From Gordonia shandongensis DSM 45094 (GTDB lineage Bacteria; Actinomycetota; Actinomycetes; Mycobacteriales; Mycobacteriaceae): a DNA stretch of 64,000 nucleotides. Of the stretch, positions 1 to 8,837 are shown one piece after another (within the stretch, counting starts at the first letter, position 1; each line of letters starts with the position of its first letter). The stretch is taken from positions 1 to 64,000 of the forward strand of contig NZ_AUHE01000004.1 of NCBI RefSeq assembly GCF_000423025.1. Direction: 5' to 3'. Under the pieces are notes generated by a model. That model had not been told where the DNA came from. It was given only the letters and a program-made list of their open reading frames with translations, and ran no database searches. Both the position numbers and the translations under genes were made by a program.

Positions 1-719
1 AGCATGATCTCGAGGTCGGCCCGCAATCCCGGGGTGAGCCGGGTGCGCAGTGTGCTCATCAACTGTCGGTCTTGCGGCATCAACGCCAGGCCGCGGAGGC
101 GGCGGCGGTCGCGGTCGTCGGTGAGCTGCCCATCGGGATCCAGATGCGCCAGCAGACGCACACCGGCGGTGCGGACCCCGGCGGGAGTCAGGGTGCGGGC
201 CACGGCCGCGAGCTGGGCTTCGGCACCCTCACGGACGTCGGTGGTGACGGCGGCGGGGATGCGAGTCAAAACGGCGTCGATCTCCAAGACGTGATCGACC
301 CCGATCGCCCCGTCGCCGACCGCTACGGCGGTGGCCGGGCACCGCGGTTCGAGGGTTTGGCCGAGCATGTTGGTGAATCGTCCGATCGCCGCGGCGGCGA
401 CCCGGCGTCGGCGGGCGGCACCGTCACCGACCCGCAGACCACCGGACAGATACGCGTGCAACGACAGGTAGCCGGCCGTGCGGTAGGCGCCTCGGTCGGA
501 GATCTCCACCAGGACGGCCGCATCGGCGGCGTCGAACCGGCGCCGTGCCTGCTCCAACGACTCCGCCGCCGCCAACAACTCACCTTCGGTGGACGCGGCC
601 AGCGGTAGTGCGGCCAGCTTCACCGCGACGGCGTTCGCGACGGCGGCCAGGGCGACCGGATCATCGGGCAGCAGGGCATCCAGATCGGGTGAGGCCGGCG
701 CGGCGATGATCGTCGTCAC
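1..719 (-). CDS. DUF222 (13E12-type) HNH endonuclease family protein, 3' end outside window
   Basis: The minus strand is open from a GTG at 717-719 to the window edge, giving the first ~239 residues. The start follows a purine-rich AGGGGGTGA stretch; a second in-frame GTG lies three codons upstream. The translation shows typical DUF222 features: an Ala-rich helical N-terminus, a VEISDRGAYRTAGY-like stretch, a GGLRVGDGAARRR segment and a LTPAGVR segment before the cut. Known family members are ~400-500 residues with a C-terminal HNH nuclease motif, which would lie outside the window. This family is multi-copy in mycobacteria and relatives. Function is not established; the nuclease role is inferred from the family only. 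Confidence 0.8.
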   Translation of the reverse strand, partial: MTTIIAAPASPDLDALLPDDPVALAAVANAVAVKLAALPLAASTEGELLAAAESLEQARRRFDAADAAVLVEISDRGAYRTAGYLSLHAYLSGGLRVGDGAARRRRVAAAAIGRFTNMLGQTLEPRCPATAVAVGDGAIGVDHVLEIDAVLTRIPAAVTTDVREGAEAQLAAVARTLTPAGVRTAGVRLLAHLDPDGQLTDDRDRRRLRGLALMPQDRQLMSTLRTRLTPGLRADLEIM

Positions 720-947
720 GACCCTCACCCCCTAGCGTGTTCCTGCAGCTCACCGCTGCTATCGAAGCTGTGACACGACACTAACAAGACCCTCCGACAA
801 AACCGCTCTCCCACGATCGCCCCTCCGCTCACCTACTCGATGAGGCGAGGGAATGCGGACGCACCTGCCCGCTGAACGGACCATTCGCCCCCGGAACGCA
901 GGCGCGTCGACCGCCACCGCTCCCCAGACCGACTAGAATCCGGCATT

Positions 948-1589
948 ATGCTGCCCGACAGCCGCGGCCCCTTCGAGCTGCGCGGACCACTGGAACTCCA
1001 CGTGGCGAACACCCCTGCCGCGTCGCCCGAACGCGCCGACGCCGCGCGGAATCGCCGCCTCCTCCTCGCGGCGGCCAAATCGTTGATCGATTCGCACGGT
1101 GCGGCCGCCGTCACGATGGAGGCCGTCGCGCGGGCGGCGGGCGTCGGAAAAGGCACCGTCTTCCGGCGTTTCGGCAATCGGACCGGGTTGATGCTCGCGC
1201 TGCTCGACCACTCCGAAGCCGATCTGCAGCAGGCTTTCCTCTCGGGCCCCGAACCGCTGGGACCGGGCGCTCCGCCGCTCGAACGGCTCATCGCCTACGG
1301 ACGGGCTCGACTGAAGATGACCGTCGATCACCTCGACATCCTGTTGGAGGCCGGCGCCGATCATCCCGACTATCTGGCCCACCCGGTGATGGCGATGTCG
1401 ACCCAGCACGTCCGACTGCTGCTCACCGATCTCGGGTTCACCGGCCGCCTCGACGTGGTCGCACACGCACTCCAAGCCCCGCTCAACGCTCTCGCGGTCC
1501 GACACCTGATCGACATGCTCGGCATGACGCCCGCGCAGATCGCCGACGACTGGGAGACCCTCGTTCGGCGCCTCGTCACGCACCCCTGA
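948..1589 (+). CDS. TetR/AcrR family transcriptional regulator
   Basis: A 213-residue protein. The N-terminal DNA-binding domain spans about residues 34-80 (NRRLLLAAAKSLIDSHGAAA, then VARAAGVGKGTVFRRFGNR), the classical TetR helix-turn-helix with the G-KGTVFRRF recognition helix. The C-terminal part is helical and should bind a ligand and form the dimer; no ligand can be read from it. The ATG at 948 has only a weak ribosome-binding site, and a GTG at 1002 is an alternative start that would drop an unconserved leader. It stands alone: the upstream 228 bases hold nothing recognisable, and the downstream neighbour eccB is convergent. Its target is unknown. Confidence 0.85.
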   Translation: MLPDSRGPFELRGPLELHVANTPAASPERADAARNRRLLLAAAKSLIDSHGAAAVTMEAVARAAGVGKGTVFRRFGNRTGLMLALLDHSEADLQQAFLSGPEPLGPGAPPLERLIAYGRARLKMTVDHLDILLEAGADHPDYLAHPVMAMSTQHVRLLLTDLGFTGRLDVVAHALQAPLNALAVRHLIDMLGMTPAQIADDWETLVRRLVTHP

Positions 1590-1625
1590 GCGTCGCGCCC
1601 CACAACCCCGCCCCCACGCCGACCG

Positions 1626-3014
1626 TCAGCGGGCCGTGTCGGCGGCGACGGCTGCCGCCTCCCGGCTGAGTTCGGGGCCCGACGGCAACAGCGTCACCAC
1701 CGACCACGGAGCCCGCTCGGTGGCGGACAGTCCCAGCATCTCCCCGATGCCGTCGCCGATCCGATAGCGGACGCCGGTGTCGGCGATGTAGAACGACGTC
1801 GCCGACCGGGGACTGCGCGGGTCGGTCCCCGTCACGCGCACGTGCTCCCCCGACCCGGGCCGCAGGTACACGCCGTCGAGTGCGGGGCCCCGGCCGTCGG
1901 CGGACGCCATCCGGACCGGCCGGGCACCGTCGCCGAGCGGGAGCGCCGTCCCGGCCCACAGTGACGAGGTCGCATAGGCGTCGGAGGCGCCGCGGCTCCA
2001 CGACCGGCACAGGACGTCCGCATGCTCGTCGACCAGTGCGGGCGTCCGTGCCGGGAAGTGGTCGACGGCCAGATCGTCGCGGACCGGCACCGTGGCGAGT
2101 GCCCCGGGCGAGACACGCCGAACCTGTGCCGACGCGGTCGGATCGGCGAGCCGGATCGCGTCGGCCACCGGTCGCGGCACGGGTTGGACGGCCCCGTCGA
2201 GGATCACGTGGTACGACTCCCGGCCACCGACCGACGTCGTCGTGAGCACCGATCCGACCGCGGCGCCGAGAGGGCCCGGCGCACCCCGCGCGGCGATCGC
2301 AGGGACAGTCAGGGCGGGTTCGGGAGGGAAGGCGTTGATCAGTCCGGCGCTCACGGTCCGCACCGGTGCGTCACGCAATCCGAGGGCCTCGAGCACCGCG
2401 GTGTCGGACGGGTCGACCCGCGCCCGCACGGGAACGGCGGTCCCGTCCGGGCCCGGGCGCTCGTACAGCAGCCAGTGCACACCGTCGTGTTCCACGAGGG
2501 CCCCGCCGCCGCTCCGCATGCCGGAGGTCCGCAGTCGACCCGCGATCACGACGGTCTCGCCGCCGGCGTCGCACACCGTCCACCGGGATCCGCCGACGCC
2601 GGAACCCACCGCCGTCGGTGCGCCGCGCAGACCGACGGCCGGCCCGCGTGCAAAAGCACGCAGCGAGTCGTCGGACACGTGTCGGGGTTCGGCGGGCTCC
2701 CCGAGCAGGAGCCGTGCCGAGACGATGCCGTTCACCGGGTGCATCACGTCGTCGATCCGCACATACATCGCACCGTCGTCGGCGACCACCACGGCGGCGT
2801 CCCCGACCGTCGGAGCGGGCCGGATGATGCCGTAGACGCCGGCGCCCGCGAGCGCGAGGACCGCGAGCACCAGGCCCGCCGCGAGCGACCGCGCGTGCGT
2901 CCGCATCGGATCGTGCATCATTCGGACGTCGCGCCGGACCAGGGCGTGCCCGGCACGGTGTATCCCGAAGCGGTGGCCGCTGACCTGTGCGCGCGTGGTG
3001 ATGTGACGAGACAT
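1626..3014 (-). CDS. eccB: Type VII secretion system core protein EccB
   Basis: A 462-residue EccB. The start is set by the family N-terminus (MSRHITTRAQVSGHRFGIHR) and a G-rich ribosome-binding site just before the ATG. EccB proteins have a short cytosolic N-tail, one membrane helix (here about residues 43-63) and a large periplasmic domain; the order HALVRRDVRM, helix, then repeats with VN-GIVSARLLLGEP-type motifs matches. EccB is part of the EccB/C/D/E inner-membrane complex of ESX systems. It is divergent from eccE with 109 bp between the chosen starts. No eccC, eccD, mycP, esx or PE/PPE gene is nearby, so the rest of the machine must be encoded elsewhere. Confidence 0.9.
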   Translation of the reverse strand: MSRHITTRAQVSGHRFGIHRAGHALVRRDVRMMHDPMRTHARSLAAGLVLAVLALAGAGVYGIIRPAPTVGDAAVVVADDGAMYVRIDDVMHPVNGIVSARLLLGEPAEPRHVSDDSLRAFARGPAVGLRGAPTAVGSGVGGSRWTVCDAGGETVVIAGRLRTSGMRSGGGALVEHDGVHWLLYERPGPDGTAVPVRARVDPSDTAVLEALGLRDAPVRTVSAGLINAFPPEPALTVPAIAARGAPGPLGAAVGSVLTTTSVGGRESYHVILDGAVQPVPRPVADAIRLADPTASAQVRRVSPGALATVPVRDDLAVDHFPARTPALVDEHADVLCRSWSRGASDAYATSSLWAGTALPLGDGARPVRMASADGRGPALDGVYLRPGSGEHVRVTGTDPRSPRSATSFYIADTGVRYRIGDGIGEMLGLSATERAPWSVVTLLPSGPELSREAAAVAADTAR

Positions 3015-3123
3015 CCGATCCCCCCGATCGTTTCCCCGCAAGGAGGGTAACCGGGCGTTAGCCTGATCTCGGATGGATTCGGCGAACCCCGCGAATCCGC
3101 CGTGCCTCGGGGGGAGCACTCTG

Positions 3124-4503
3124 GTGACAGCACTGTTCGCACGCCGCGGTGCCGCCGCGGCCGTCCACGATGCGTTCGACGTGCCCTGCGACGACGGCTA
3201 TGCCGGACTCCGCCGAGCGGGCGACGAGCTGCTCGGGGTCCTCGCCGTCGATCCCGGTCCGGCGGTTCCCGTGGTGCACGCCGTTCACCACGCGGGAGGC
3301 GGTGTCGGCGGGGCCGGACCCCGCGGGGCCGAGATCCTGCCCGCCGTGGCCCGTGCTCTCGGGATGCGTGACGCCGCCCCCGTCGGCGTCGACATCGTCA
3401 GCCAGGTGATGACGGCGGCGCCGCACGGCCCGGCGGCCCACGCCTACCGGCGTCTGCTCGGCGGCCTGCCGATCGCCGCGCACCGCAGTGTCCACCTCGT
3501 GATGCGTTTTCGGCCCGCGGCGCATCCGGCTGCCGTCGCGGCCCGCGGCGGCTCGGGGGTCGGCGCACTGCGGACCGCGATCTGGTGTCTGCGCCGGCTG
3601 GCGGCGTGTCTGGCGGAGGTCGGGGTGGCGGCGAGGCCGTTGACCGCCGCCGAGGTCACCGCTCTGACGGCCGGGCTCACCGAGGGTCGCGCTCCCGGCG
3701 ATCCCGCACTCGTCACCCGGGTTCCGCTGGTCGAGGCCCCGGAGACGCTGCGGGCCCTGCTGGCGGCCCCGACGTTGTCCGCCGCATCCTCGACGACCGT
3801 CACGATCCGTGTGGGACGTCGCGTCGACGGGATCGGTCTGCAGACGGTGGTCCGCGATCGCCTCGTCGCGCCCGTCGCACCGCGCCCGGGTTTCGTCGAT
3901 GTGGACGGCGATCCGCGAGCCCTCGCGGCGATCGGGCTGCCGGTCGCCGTGCCGGCGGGGCGCGTCGATCCCGATCTCCCGTGGCAGACGGGTGCGGCGG
4001 CGGCCGCGATCATCGGGTCGGTGCGGATTCCGACGGGCGGTGACGGGCAGGTCGTCGGCGCCGCCGTCGACGGCTCACCGGTGACCCTCCGGCTGGCGGG
4101 GCCGAGTCTCGCGCGGTCGGAGGTTCTCGGCGGTCGACGACTCGCGGGCCAGGTCCTCGTCCGTCTGGCGGGGCTGGGTGTGACGACGTGCGTCCGCACG
4201 GTGTGCCCCGCGGACTGGGAGCCGGCGGCCGCGCGGCTGGGTCCGACCGTGCGCGTCGGCGGGCACACGTCCGGTGTTCAGGCGATCGTCGACGCCGCCG
4301 ATCCGCCGGTCGTCGCGGATCCGGGTGTCACCGTCGTCCGGGCGAGCGACGCTGCGGGAGGTCCGTCGGTCGGCGCGCACCCGGTCCTCATCGCGTCCCG
4401 CGACGACCCGGACACGGTGACGGCGACCGCGGGCGGCGCGAGCGTGACGGTCCGGCTGGTGTCGACGCCCGAGGAACGCGGTCTGCTCGGTGAGATCGAT
4501 TGA
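3124..4503 (+). CDS. eccE: Type VII secretion protein EccE (lacking N-terminal membrane helices)
   Basis: A 459-residue protein from GTG 3124, chosen because a GGGGGAG Shine-Dalgarno lies about 7 nt upstream; an ATG at 3073 would add 17 residues. The middle matches the EccE domain: AHRSVHLVMRF, an ARGGSGVGALRTA-like segment, a helix of cationic residues (WCLRRLAACLAEVG) and a RPLTAAEVTAL motif. EccE is a peripheral component of the ESX membrane complex. Members usually begin with two membrane helices; here the N-terminus contains no convincing hydrophobic span, so membrane association would have to go through partners. It is divergent from eccB and convergent with manA. Confidence 0.75.
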   Translation: MTALFARRGAAAAVHDAFDVPCDDGYAGLRRAGDELLGVLAVDPGPAVPVVHAVHHAGGGVGGAGPRGAEILPAVARALGMRDAAPVGVDIVSQVMTAAPHGPAAHAYRRLLGGLPIAAHRSVHLVMRFRPAAHPAAVAARGGSGVGALRTAIWCLRRLAACLAEVGVAARPLTAAEVTALTAGLTEGRAPGDPALVTRVPLVEAPETLRALLAAPTLSAASSTTVTIRVGRRVDGIGLQTVVRDRLVAPVAPRPGFVDVDGDPRALAAIGLPVAVPAGRVDPDLPWQTGAAAAAIIGSVRIPTGGDGQVVGAAVDGSPVTLRLAGPSLARSEVLGGRRLAGQVLVRLAGLGVTTCVRTVCPADWEPAAARLGPTVRVGGHTSGVQAIVDAADPPVVADPGVTVVRASDAAGGPSVGAHPVLIASRDDPDTVTATAGGASVTVRLVSTPEERGLLGEID

Positions 4504-4525
4504 CCGGTGCCCGCCCCCGTCGGCG

Positions 4526-5764
4526 TCAGCCGTCGCGGCGAAGACCGGGAACCAGGGCGCGAAAGAACGTGGTCGCCGAGGACAGTGCCCGAACGGTCAC
4601 GTCGGGGTCGCTGTCGGCCAACCACACCGCATCGCCGGGCCCGGCCTCCACGGTCTCGCCGCCGGTCGTCTCGACGACGATCCGACCGGACATGACCGCC
4701 AGCACCTGCGGGCCGGGCATGTCGAATCCGATCGACGACGCCGGACCGTCGACGTCGAGTTCCACGTACGACAGGCGGAACTCCGCCGCGGGCGTCAGGT
4801 AGATCCGCTCGGCGCCCTCGCTGCGGACCCGCGCGACGAGCTCGTCCATCGGCGCGGGGTGGAAGTCGAGGACCCGCAACAGTTCGGGGACGTCGATGTG
4901 CTTCGGCGTCAATCCGCCGCGGAGGACGTTGTCGGAGTTCGCCATCAGTTCGACGGCCGTTCCGTGCAGGTAGGCGTGCAGGTTGCCCGCCGCCAGGTAC
5001 ATGCCCTCCCCCGGCTGGAGTCGGACGCGGTTGAGCAGGAGCGAGGCGAGCACCCCCGGGTCTCCCGGGTACGCCTCACCGAGTTCCAGCAGTGAACGCA
5101 GTTCGAGTGTGAAGCGGTCCTCGCCCCGCTCCAACGCGCGGATCGCACCGGTGAGGACCTCGGGGACCAGGGTGCCGATGACCGCGTCCGGCAGGGTGAG
5201 CCACGTGGTGAAGATTGCGCGCAGCCCCGACTCGTCGGGCTGTTCGGCGAGCATCCCGAGGTACGGGGCCAGGGCCGGCGCGTCGATCCGGTGGAGCAGC
5301 TCCACCGTCACCCGCGGATCGCGGAACCCGGCGAGGGCGTCGAACTCGGTGACGGCGACGACCAGTTCCGGTTTGTGCGACGGGTCCCGGTAGTTCCGTT
5401 CGGGGGCGTCCATCGTCAACCCCGCCGCGTTCTCGCGTTCGAACCCGTCGATGGCCTGTTCGAGACTCGGGTGGGCCTGGAGGGACAGTGGTTCCTGGGC
5501 CGCGAGGATCTTCAGCAGGAAGGGCAGGCGCGGGCCGAATGTCTCGCGGCAGTTCGCGCCGAGTTGTCCGTCCGGATCCCCCTCGATCACGGTCAACAGG
5601 TCGTCGGTGTCACTGCCGCGGATCGTGGCGGGCGACGCCGGATGGGCGCCGAACCACAGTTCGGCCTCGGGGTGCGGGGACGGGCTCGGCGCGCCGCGCA
5701 ACTCGGCGAGTGCGGTCCGCGACCCCCACGCGTACGGCCGCACCACTCCAGCCAGCAGCTTCAT
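4526..5764 (-). CDS. manA: Mannose-6-phosphate isomerase, class I
   Basis: A 412-residue type I phosphomannose isomerase that interconverts fructose-6-phosphate and mannose-6-phosphate, feeding GDP-mannose for phosphatidylinositol mannosides, lipoarabinomannan and mannosylated proteins. Zinc-site and active-site motifs are visible: AELWFGAHP at 34-42, SLQAHP at 94-99, DPSHKPEL at 127-134 (H130, E133), and the signature GEGMYLAAGNLHAYLHG followed by NVLRGGLTPKH. The start codon overlaps the stop of the upstream TobH-like gene by one base (TGATG), so the two are translationally coupled. Length is normal for the family. Confidence 0.95.
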   Translation of the reverse strand: MKLLAGVVRPYAWGSRTALAELRGAPSPSPHPEAELWFGAHPASPATIRGSDTDDLLTVIEGDPDGQLGANCRETFGPRLPFLLKILAAQEPLSLQAHPSLEQAIDGFERENAAGLTMDAPERNYRDPSHKPELVVAVTEFDALAGFRDPRVTVELLHRIDAPALAPYLGMLAEQPDESGLRAIFTTWLTLPDAVIGTLVPEVLTGAIRALERGEDRFTLELRSLLELGEAYPGDPGVLASLLLNRVRLQPGEGMYLAAGNLHAYLHGTAVELMANSDNVLRGGLTPKHIDVPELLRVLDFHPAPMDELVARVRSEGAERIYLTPAAEFRLSYVELDVDGPASSIGFDMPGPQVLAVMSGRIVVETTGGETVEAGPGDAVWLADSDPDVTVRALSSATTFFRALVPGLRRDG

Positions 5765-6882
5765 CAGGCCGTCTCTCCCATCAATCGGACGAACACCGCG
5801 GCGAGTTCGGCACGCACCGCGAGCACCAGGTAGGTGGTGAGGTCGGCCGGCCGGTCCGCGAACGGATCGGCCCCCGCACCGGTCGGCGGTGTCGGCCCGA
5901 CGGACTCCTCGTCGCCCGACGCCCGGCCGGCGAGAACGTCGATGTCGCCGAACGGCGCCACCCGCCGCTCCACCTGGTCGCGCCGTGAGTCGGCGGTGAT
6001 GAGCACGCCGCGGACGCCGGCGTCGCGGGGCGGGTCGAAGTCGGGGTCGTGGAAGATGTCGTCGACGGGCGAGGCCGTCGGTCCGTCCGCGATGCGGGCG
6101 ATGAGCGCGGTCTCGTCGGCGGCCTGCGCCACGGCGCCGGCGACGGAGAAGGCGGTCGCGGCGGCATGGGCGGCCACGACCGCGGCTCCGGCGGTGTCAC
6201 CCGCCCACGCCACGCGGCGGTCTGCCGTCCGCAGTGCGAGCAGCTTGGCCTCGTTGCGGAAGCTCTCCCGGCCGGGATGGTCGGCCGCCGCCTCCGCGTC
6301 GAGGCGGTCGGCGATGTCGGCGAGCCCCGGCGGCGCCGGTTGCAGTCGGACGTCGGGCATCGCCGTGCACATCGCGATGAGTGCGGCGACGTAACCGCAG
6401 AACGCGAACCGCGGGTCGACCGGCAGTCGCGGCGACAGGTCGGCGACCGGCGCGCCACCGACGGCTTCGCGGACGGGGCCCTCCACCGGGACGGCGACCA
6501 CCAGTTCGGCGCGGCGGCGCAACGCACGGGACGCCGCGTCCGACAGCGCCGGGTCGCCGGCGTCGTCGCCGACGACCGCCACCACGTCGAGCGGACCGAT
6601 CCACCCGGGCAGCTGCGGGACGACGCTCATGGGCACGTCGATGCGCGGGCCGAGGACGGCGACCACGAGGTCGGCGGCGCGGCGGGCGACGGCGGCGCGA
6701 CCGGTCACGATCACCACAGCGCGGGGTCGGAGTTCGGCGAGCCTGCCGAGGACGCCCTCGGACTGCGCCTGCGACACCGCACGGACTTGTGCGCCGGCCA
6801 TCGCCGCGGACCGCAGGAGTCCGTCGCGGTCGGCAGCGATCAGTCCCTCGACATCGTCGAGGTCAGTGGTCAACGCAGACAT
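5764..6882 (-). CDS. TobH-like SIS-domain protein (putative phosphosugar isomerase)
   Basis: A 372-residue protein always found beside manA in this order. It has alternating hydrophobic strands and Gly-rich turns of a double sugar-isomerase (SIS) fold, for example RPRAVVIVTGRAAVARRAAD and DVVAVVGDDAGD, and a C-terminal DIDVLAGR-type region. The family is called TobH and resembles the phosphoglucose/phosphomannose isomerase group, but the catalytic activity of actinobacterial members is not settled. It is coupled to manA by a one-base stop-start overlap. In mycobacteria a phosphomannomutase gene lies just upstream; here DUF3499 follows after only 58 bp. Confidence 0.8.
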   Translation of the reverse strand: MSALTTDLDDVEGLIAADRDGLLRSAAMAGAQVRAVSQAQSEGVLGRLAELRPRAVVIVTGRAAVARRAADLVVAVLGPRIDVPMSVVPQLPGWIGPLDVVAVVGDDAGDPALSDAASRALRRRAELVVAVPVEGPVREAVGGAPVADLSPRLPVDPRFAFCGYVAALIAMCTAMPDVRLQPAPPGLADIADRLDAEAAADHPGRESFRNEAKLLALRTADRRVAWAGDTAGAAVVAAHAAATAFSVAGAVAQAADETALIARIADGPTASPVDDIFHDPDFDPPRDAGVRGVLITADSRRDQVERRVAPFGDIDVLAGRASGDEESVGPTPPTGAGADPFADRPADLTTYLVLAVRAELAAVFVRLMGETA

Positions 6883-6940
6883 GCTTCACAGCCTAGTTCG
6901 CGGGGCGCCGAATATCGGCACCGCAGGGCCGCCGACGAAC

Positions 6941-7372
6941 TCAGTCGACCGGATCCGGCAGCACCCGCAGGTGGCCGCGCCGTCCGGGCCGGGGGGTGAC
7001 GGGCGCCGACGGCGCCGGGGGGCCGGATCGCGGGGCGCGATGCCGTCCGCGGGGGACCTCGTCGTAGTCGGCGTGGGCGAGGAATCCGGCCCGGGCCGGC
7101 GATGTGCCGCCGACCTCGCGGACCGCGTCGACCAGGGCCGTGAGCTCCTGATCCTCGGCCGGCTGGGTCAGTCGACGCTCACTGCGCAGCAGCTCCCACC
7201 CGACCGGGACCGTGGTGCGGTCGGCGTGCTCGGAGCACAGGTCCCACGAGTGCGGCTCGTCGGCGGCCGACAGCGGGCCGATGACCGCCGTCGACTCGGC
7301 ATAGACGAATGTCAGGGTCGCGACGGCGATACGCGAACAGCCGGTTCTGCAGCACTGACGGGGGACACTCAC
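6941..7372 (-). CDS. DUF3499 family protein, probable metal-binding
   Basis: A 143-residue protein starting at GTG 7372. The N-terminus carries paired cysteines (PRQCCRTGCSR, C7, C8, C12) and a later Cys-Ser-Glu-His (WDLCSEHAD), which together look like a small zinc site. The middle contains a LTFVYAESTAVIGPL strand pair and the C-terminal third is Pro/Arg/Gly-rich and probably disordered. This is the conserved actinobacterial gene between the manA cluster and whiB2; function is unknown. It is divergent from the zincin-like gene at 7544, and a 15-bp tandem repeat array occupies the space between them. Confidence 0.85.
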   Translation of the reverse strand: MSVPRQCCRTGCSRIAVATLTFVYAESTAVIGPLSAADEPHSWDLCSEHADRTTVPVGWELLRSERRLTQPAEDQELTALVDAVREVGGTSPARAGFLAHADYDEVPRGRHRAPRSGPPAPSAPVTPRPGRRGHLRVLPDPVD

Positions 7373-7445
7373 GCCCGTCAGCCTAGCCGGTCCGACGGCA
7401 CTCCGGACAAATCGACACGCAGAAGGCGGACACCCGCCGACAGTC

Positions 7446-7505
7446 GAGTCGAGTCATGGCGAGTCGAGTCATGGCGAGTCGAGTCATGGCGAGTCGAGTC
7501 GTGGC
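7446..7505. repeat. Tandem repeat, 15-bp unit, four copies
   Basis: Unit GAGTCGAGTCATGGC is repeated at 7446-7460, 7461-7475 and 7476-7490 with a fourth copy (7491-7505) carrying one change. It sits in the spacer between the divergent DUF3499 gene (start 7372) and the zincin-like gene (start 7544), so it probably lies inside one or both promoters or leaders. It is non-coding. Confidence 0.95.
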
Positions 7506-7543
7506 CGGGTCGTGACATGGCCGGTTCATGACATAGTCGGGTC

Positions 7544-8053
7544 ATGACCTTCCGACTCGCCCCCATGCGGTCCGGCCGCGAGCTCCTCGCCCCTCCGGCG
7601 CGGCGGGTCCGCGATCGCCGCGGTCGCGGAACCCGGGGTCCGCTGATGCCGATGTCGATGCCGGGTCGACGGACTCGGCGCGATCACTTCGACGCGGCGG
7701 CGGTGGATGCTTTCGCGGAGATCGATGCGCGGTGGCACGACCATCTCGTCGATCTGGATGTGGCCGTCGACGACATTCCGCGGATGCTGCCGCGCGGGAC
7801 CGACCCCGTGCAGTGGCCCGACGAGGTGACCGCCGACGACCAGGTGCCGCTGGCGCGACTGCTGCCCGCGGGAATCGACGTGGCGGGCAACCCGATTCGC
7901 GCACAGATCATCCTGTTCCGGCGGCCGCTGGAACTGCGCTCCCATGATGACGAGGAGTTGCCGGAGATTCTGCGGGAAGTGCTCATCGAGCAGGTCGCGA
8001 CGTATCTCGGGGTGGACGAGGAGACTGTGGAGGGCGGACCGGAGACCGGCTGA
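7544..8053 (+). CDS. Metallopeptidase (zincin) family protein with degenerate active site
   Basis: A 169-residue homologue of the small zincin-like family found next to whiB2 in mycobacteria. The conserved core runs from RRDHFDAAAVDAFAEI through IILFRRPLELRS to EVLIEQVATYLGVDEETV. In canonical members the last helix carries HExxHxxG; here the same place reads LIEQVATYLG, so both histidines and the catalytic position are lost and a peptidase activity is unlikely. The ~40-residue basic N-terminus is not conserved, so the start could lie further in, for example at one of the Met codons in MPMSMPGRR (about residues 31-35). Confidence 0.75.
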   Translation: MTFRLAPMRSGRELLAPPARRVRDRRGRGTRGPLMPMSMPGRRTRRDHFDAAAVDAFAEIDARWHDHLVDLDVAVDDIPRMLPRGTDPVQWPDEVTADDQVPLARLLPAGIDVAGNPIRAQIILFRRPLELRSHDDEELPEILREVLIEQVATYLGVDEETVEGGPETG

Positions 8054-8180
8054 GGGCGGATCGCCCGATGATCGCGAACCCGGTGATCGTCGACCCGGTC
8101 GCCGTATGCCCCGTCAAAGACGGCCCCGCCGATGACTGCCCTGTCGTTGCATGCGCAGTCACCGCATACTGCGGGTCTCG

Positions 8181-8507
8181 TCAGATGATGCCGCGCTTGA
8201 GGCGCCGGCGTTCACGCTCGGACAGTCCGCCCCAGATGCCGAAGCGTTCGTCGTTGTGCAGCGCGTACTCGAGGCATTCGGCCTTGACTTCGCAGCTCTG
8301 ACAGATTCGCTTGGCCTCGCGCGTCGATCCGCCCTTCTCGGGGAAGAAGGCTTCCGGATCCGTCTGTGCGCACAGTGCACGGTCTTGCCACTGTTCTTCT
8401 TCGATGGCATCGAACAGCTCGTCCCATTCGTCCGGGACGGCCGAGAGATGTCGGTTGGTGAACGCCTGCCCGAACGGGTCAGCACCATTGCCGGCATCGA
8501 GAGTCAT
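8181..8507 (-). CDS. whiB2: WhiB2-type iron-sulfur transcription factor (WhmD)
   Basis: A 108-residue WhiB protein. The ATG at 8507 is preceded by AGGGAGGTG with 4-nt spacing, so the longer reading to 8546 is rejected. Four cysteines ligate the 4Fe-4S cluster: C46, C69, C72 and C78 (LCAQ, ICQSC, AECLEYAL), followed by the GIWGG turn at 90-94 and a basic tail (ERERRRLKRG) that contacts DNA. WhiB2/WhmD is the WhiB-family regulator associated with septation and cell division in mycobacteria. The location between the zincin gene and fbiA matches the mycobacterial arrangement. A long 5' leader (see 8508-8837) suggests regulation before translation. Confidence 0.95.
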   Translation of the reverse strand: MTLDAGNGADPFGQAFTNRHLSAVPDEWDELFDAIEEEQWQDRALCAQTDPEAFFPEKGGSTREAKRICQSCEVKAECLEYALHNDERFGIWGGLSERERRRLKRGII

Positions 8508-8837
8508 CTGGCACCTCCCTGCTCTCAGACTCGTTTCACCCCGCAACCGGACGTTTGTCCGGCCGGTGCCAGGATCGATCCCCCCGCGCGATGGTCATCG
8601 GTGGTGTGCAGCGGTTGCCGTTCACCGGTGATGGTCATCGGGAAGTTCAAAATGACACTGCTGTGATTAGACACGCTCGAAGGCTGATCGGTCAAGCGGA
8701 AGCCGAAGATTCATTCCTACCACCGGGCTCGGACATTTCCGTGTCAGACATCGAAACGACAGCATGTTGCGGCGTGTCGCGCACGCGTGGACGCCGCGCG
8801 AACGCCCGTTCCGGCCGCCGCACTACAGTGGGTCGGT
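8508..8837. other. 330-bp divergent intergenic region between whiB2 and fbiA
   Basis: No gene is supported here. It holds a perfect hairpin CCGGAC-GTTT-GTCCGG at 8547-8562 in the whiB2 leader, and a 12-bp direct repeat GATGGTCATCGG at 8590-8601 and 8630-8641, exactly 40 bp apart. An AT-richer patch around 8645-8665 may hold a promoter. The direct repeats could be a regulator's paired site for whiB2, but no known consensus was recognised. Confidence 0.6.

Noticed and set aside
3050-3072. Possible second IdeR-like box (TTAGCCTGATCT) before eccE
   Set aside because: Only about 11 of 19 positions match and the right half is missing.
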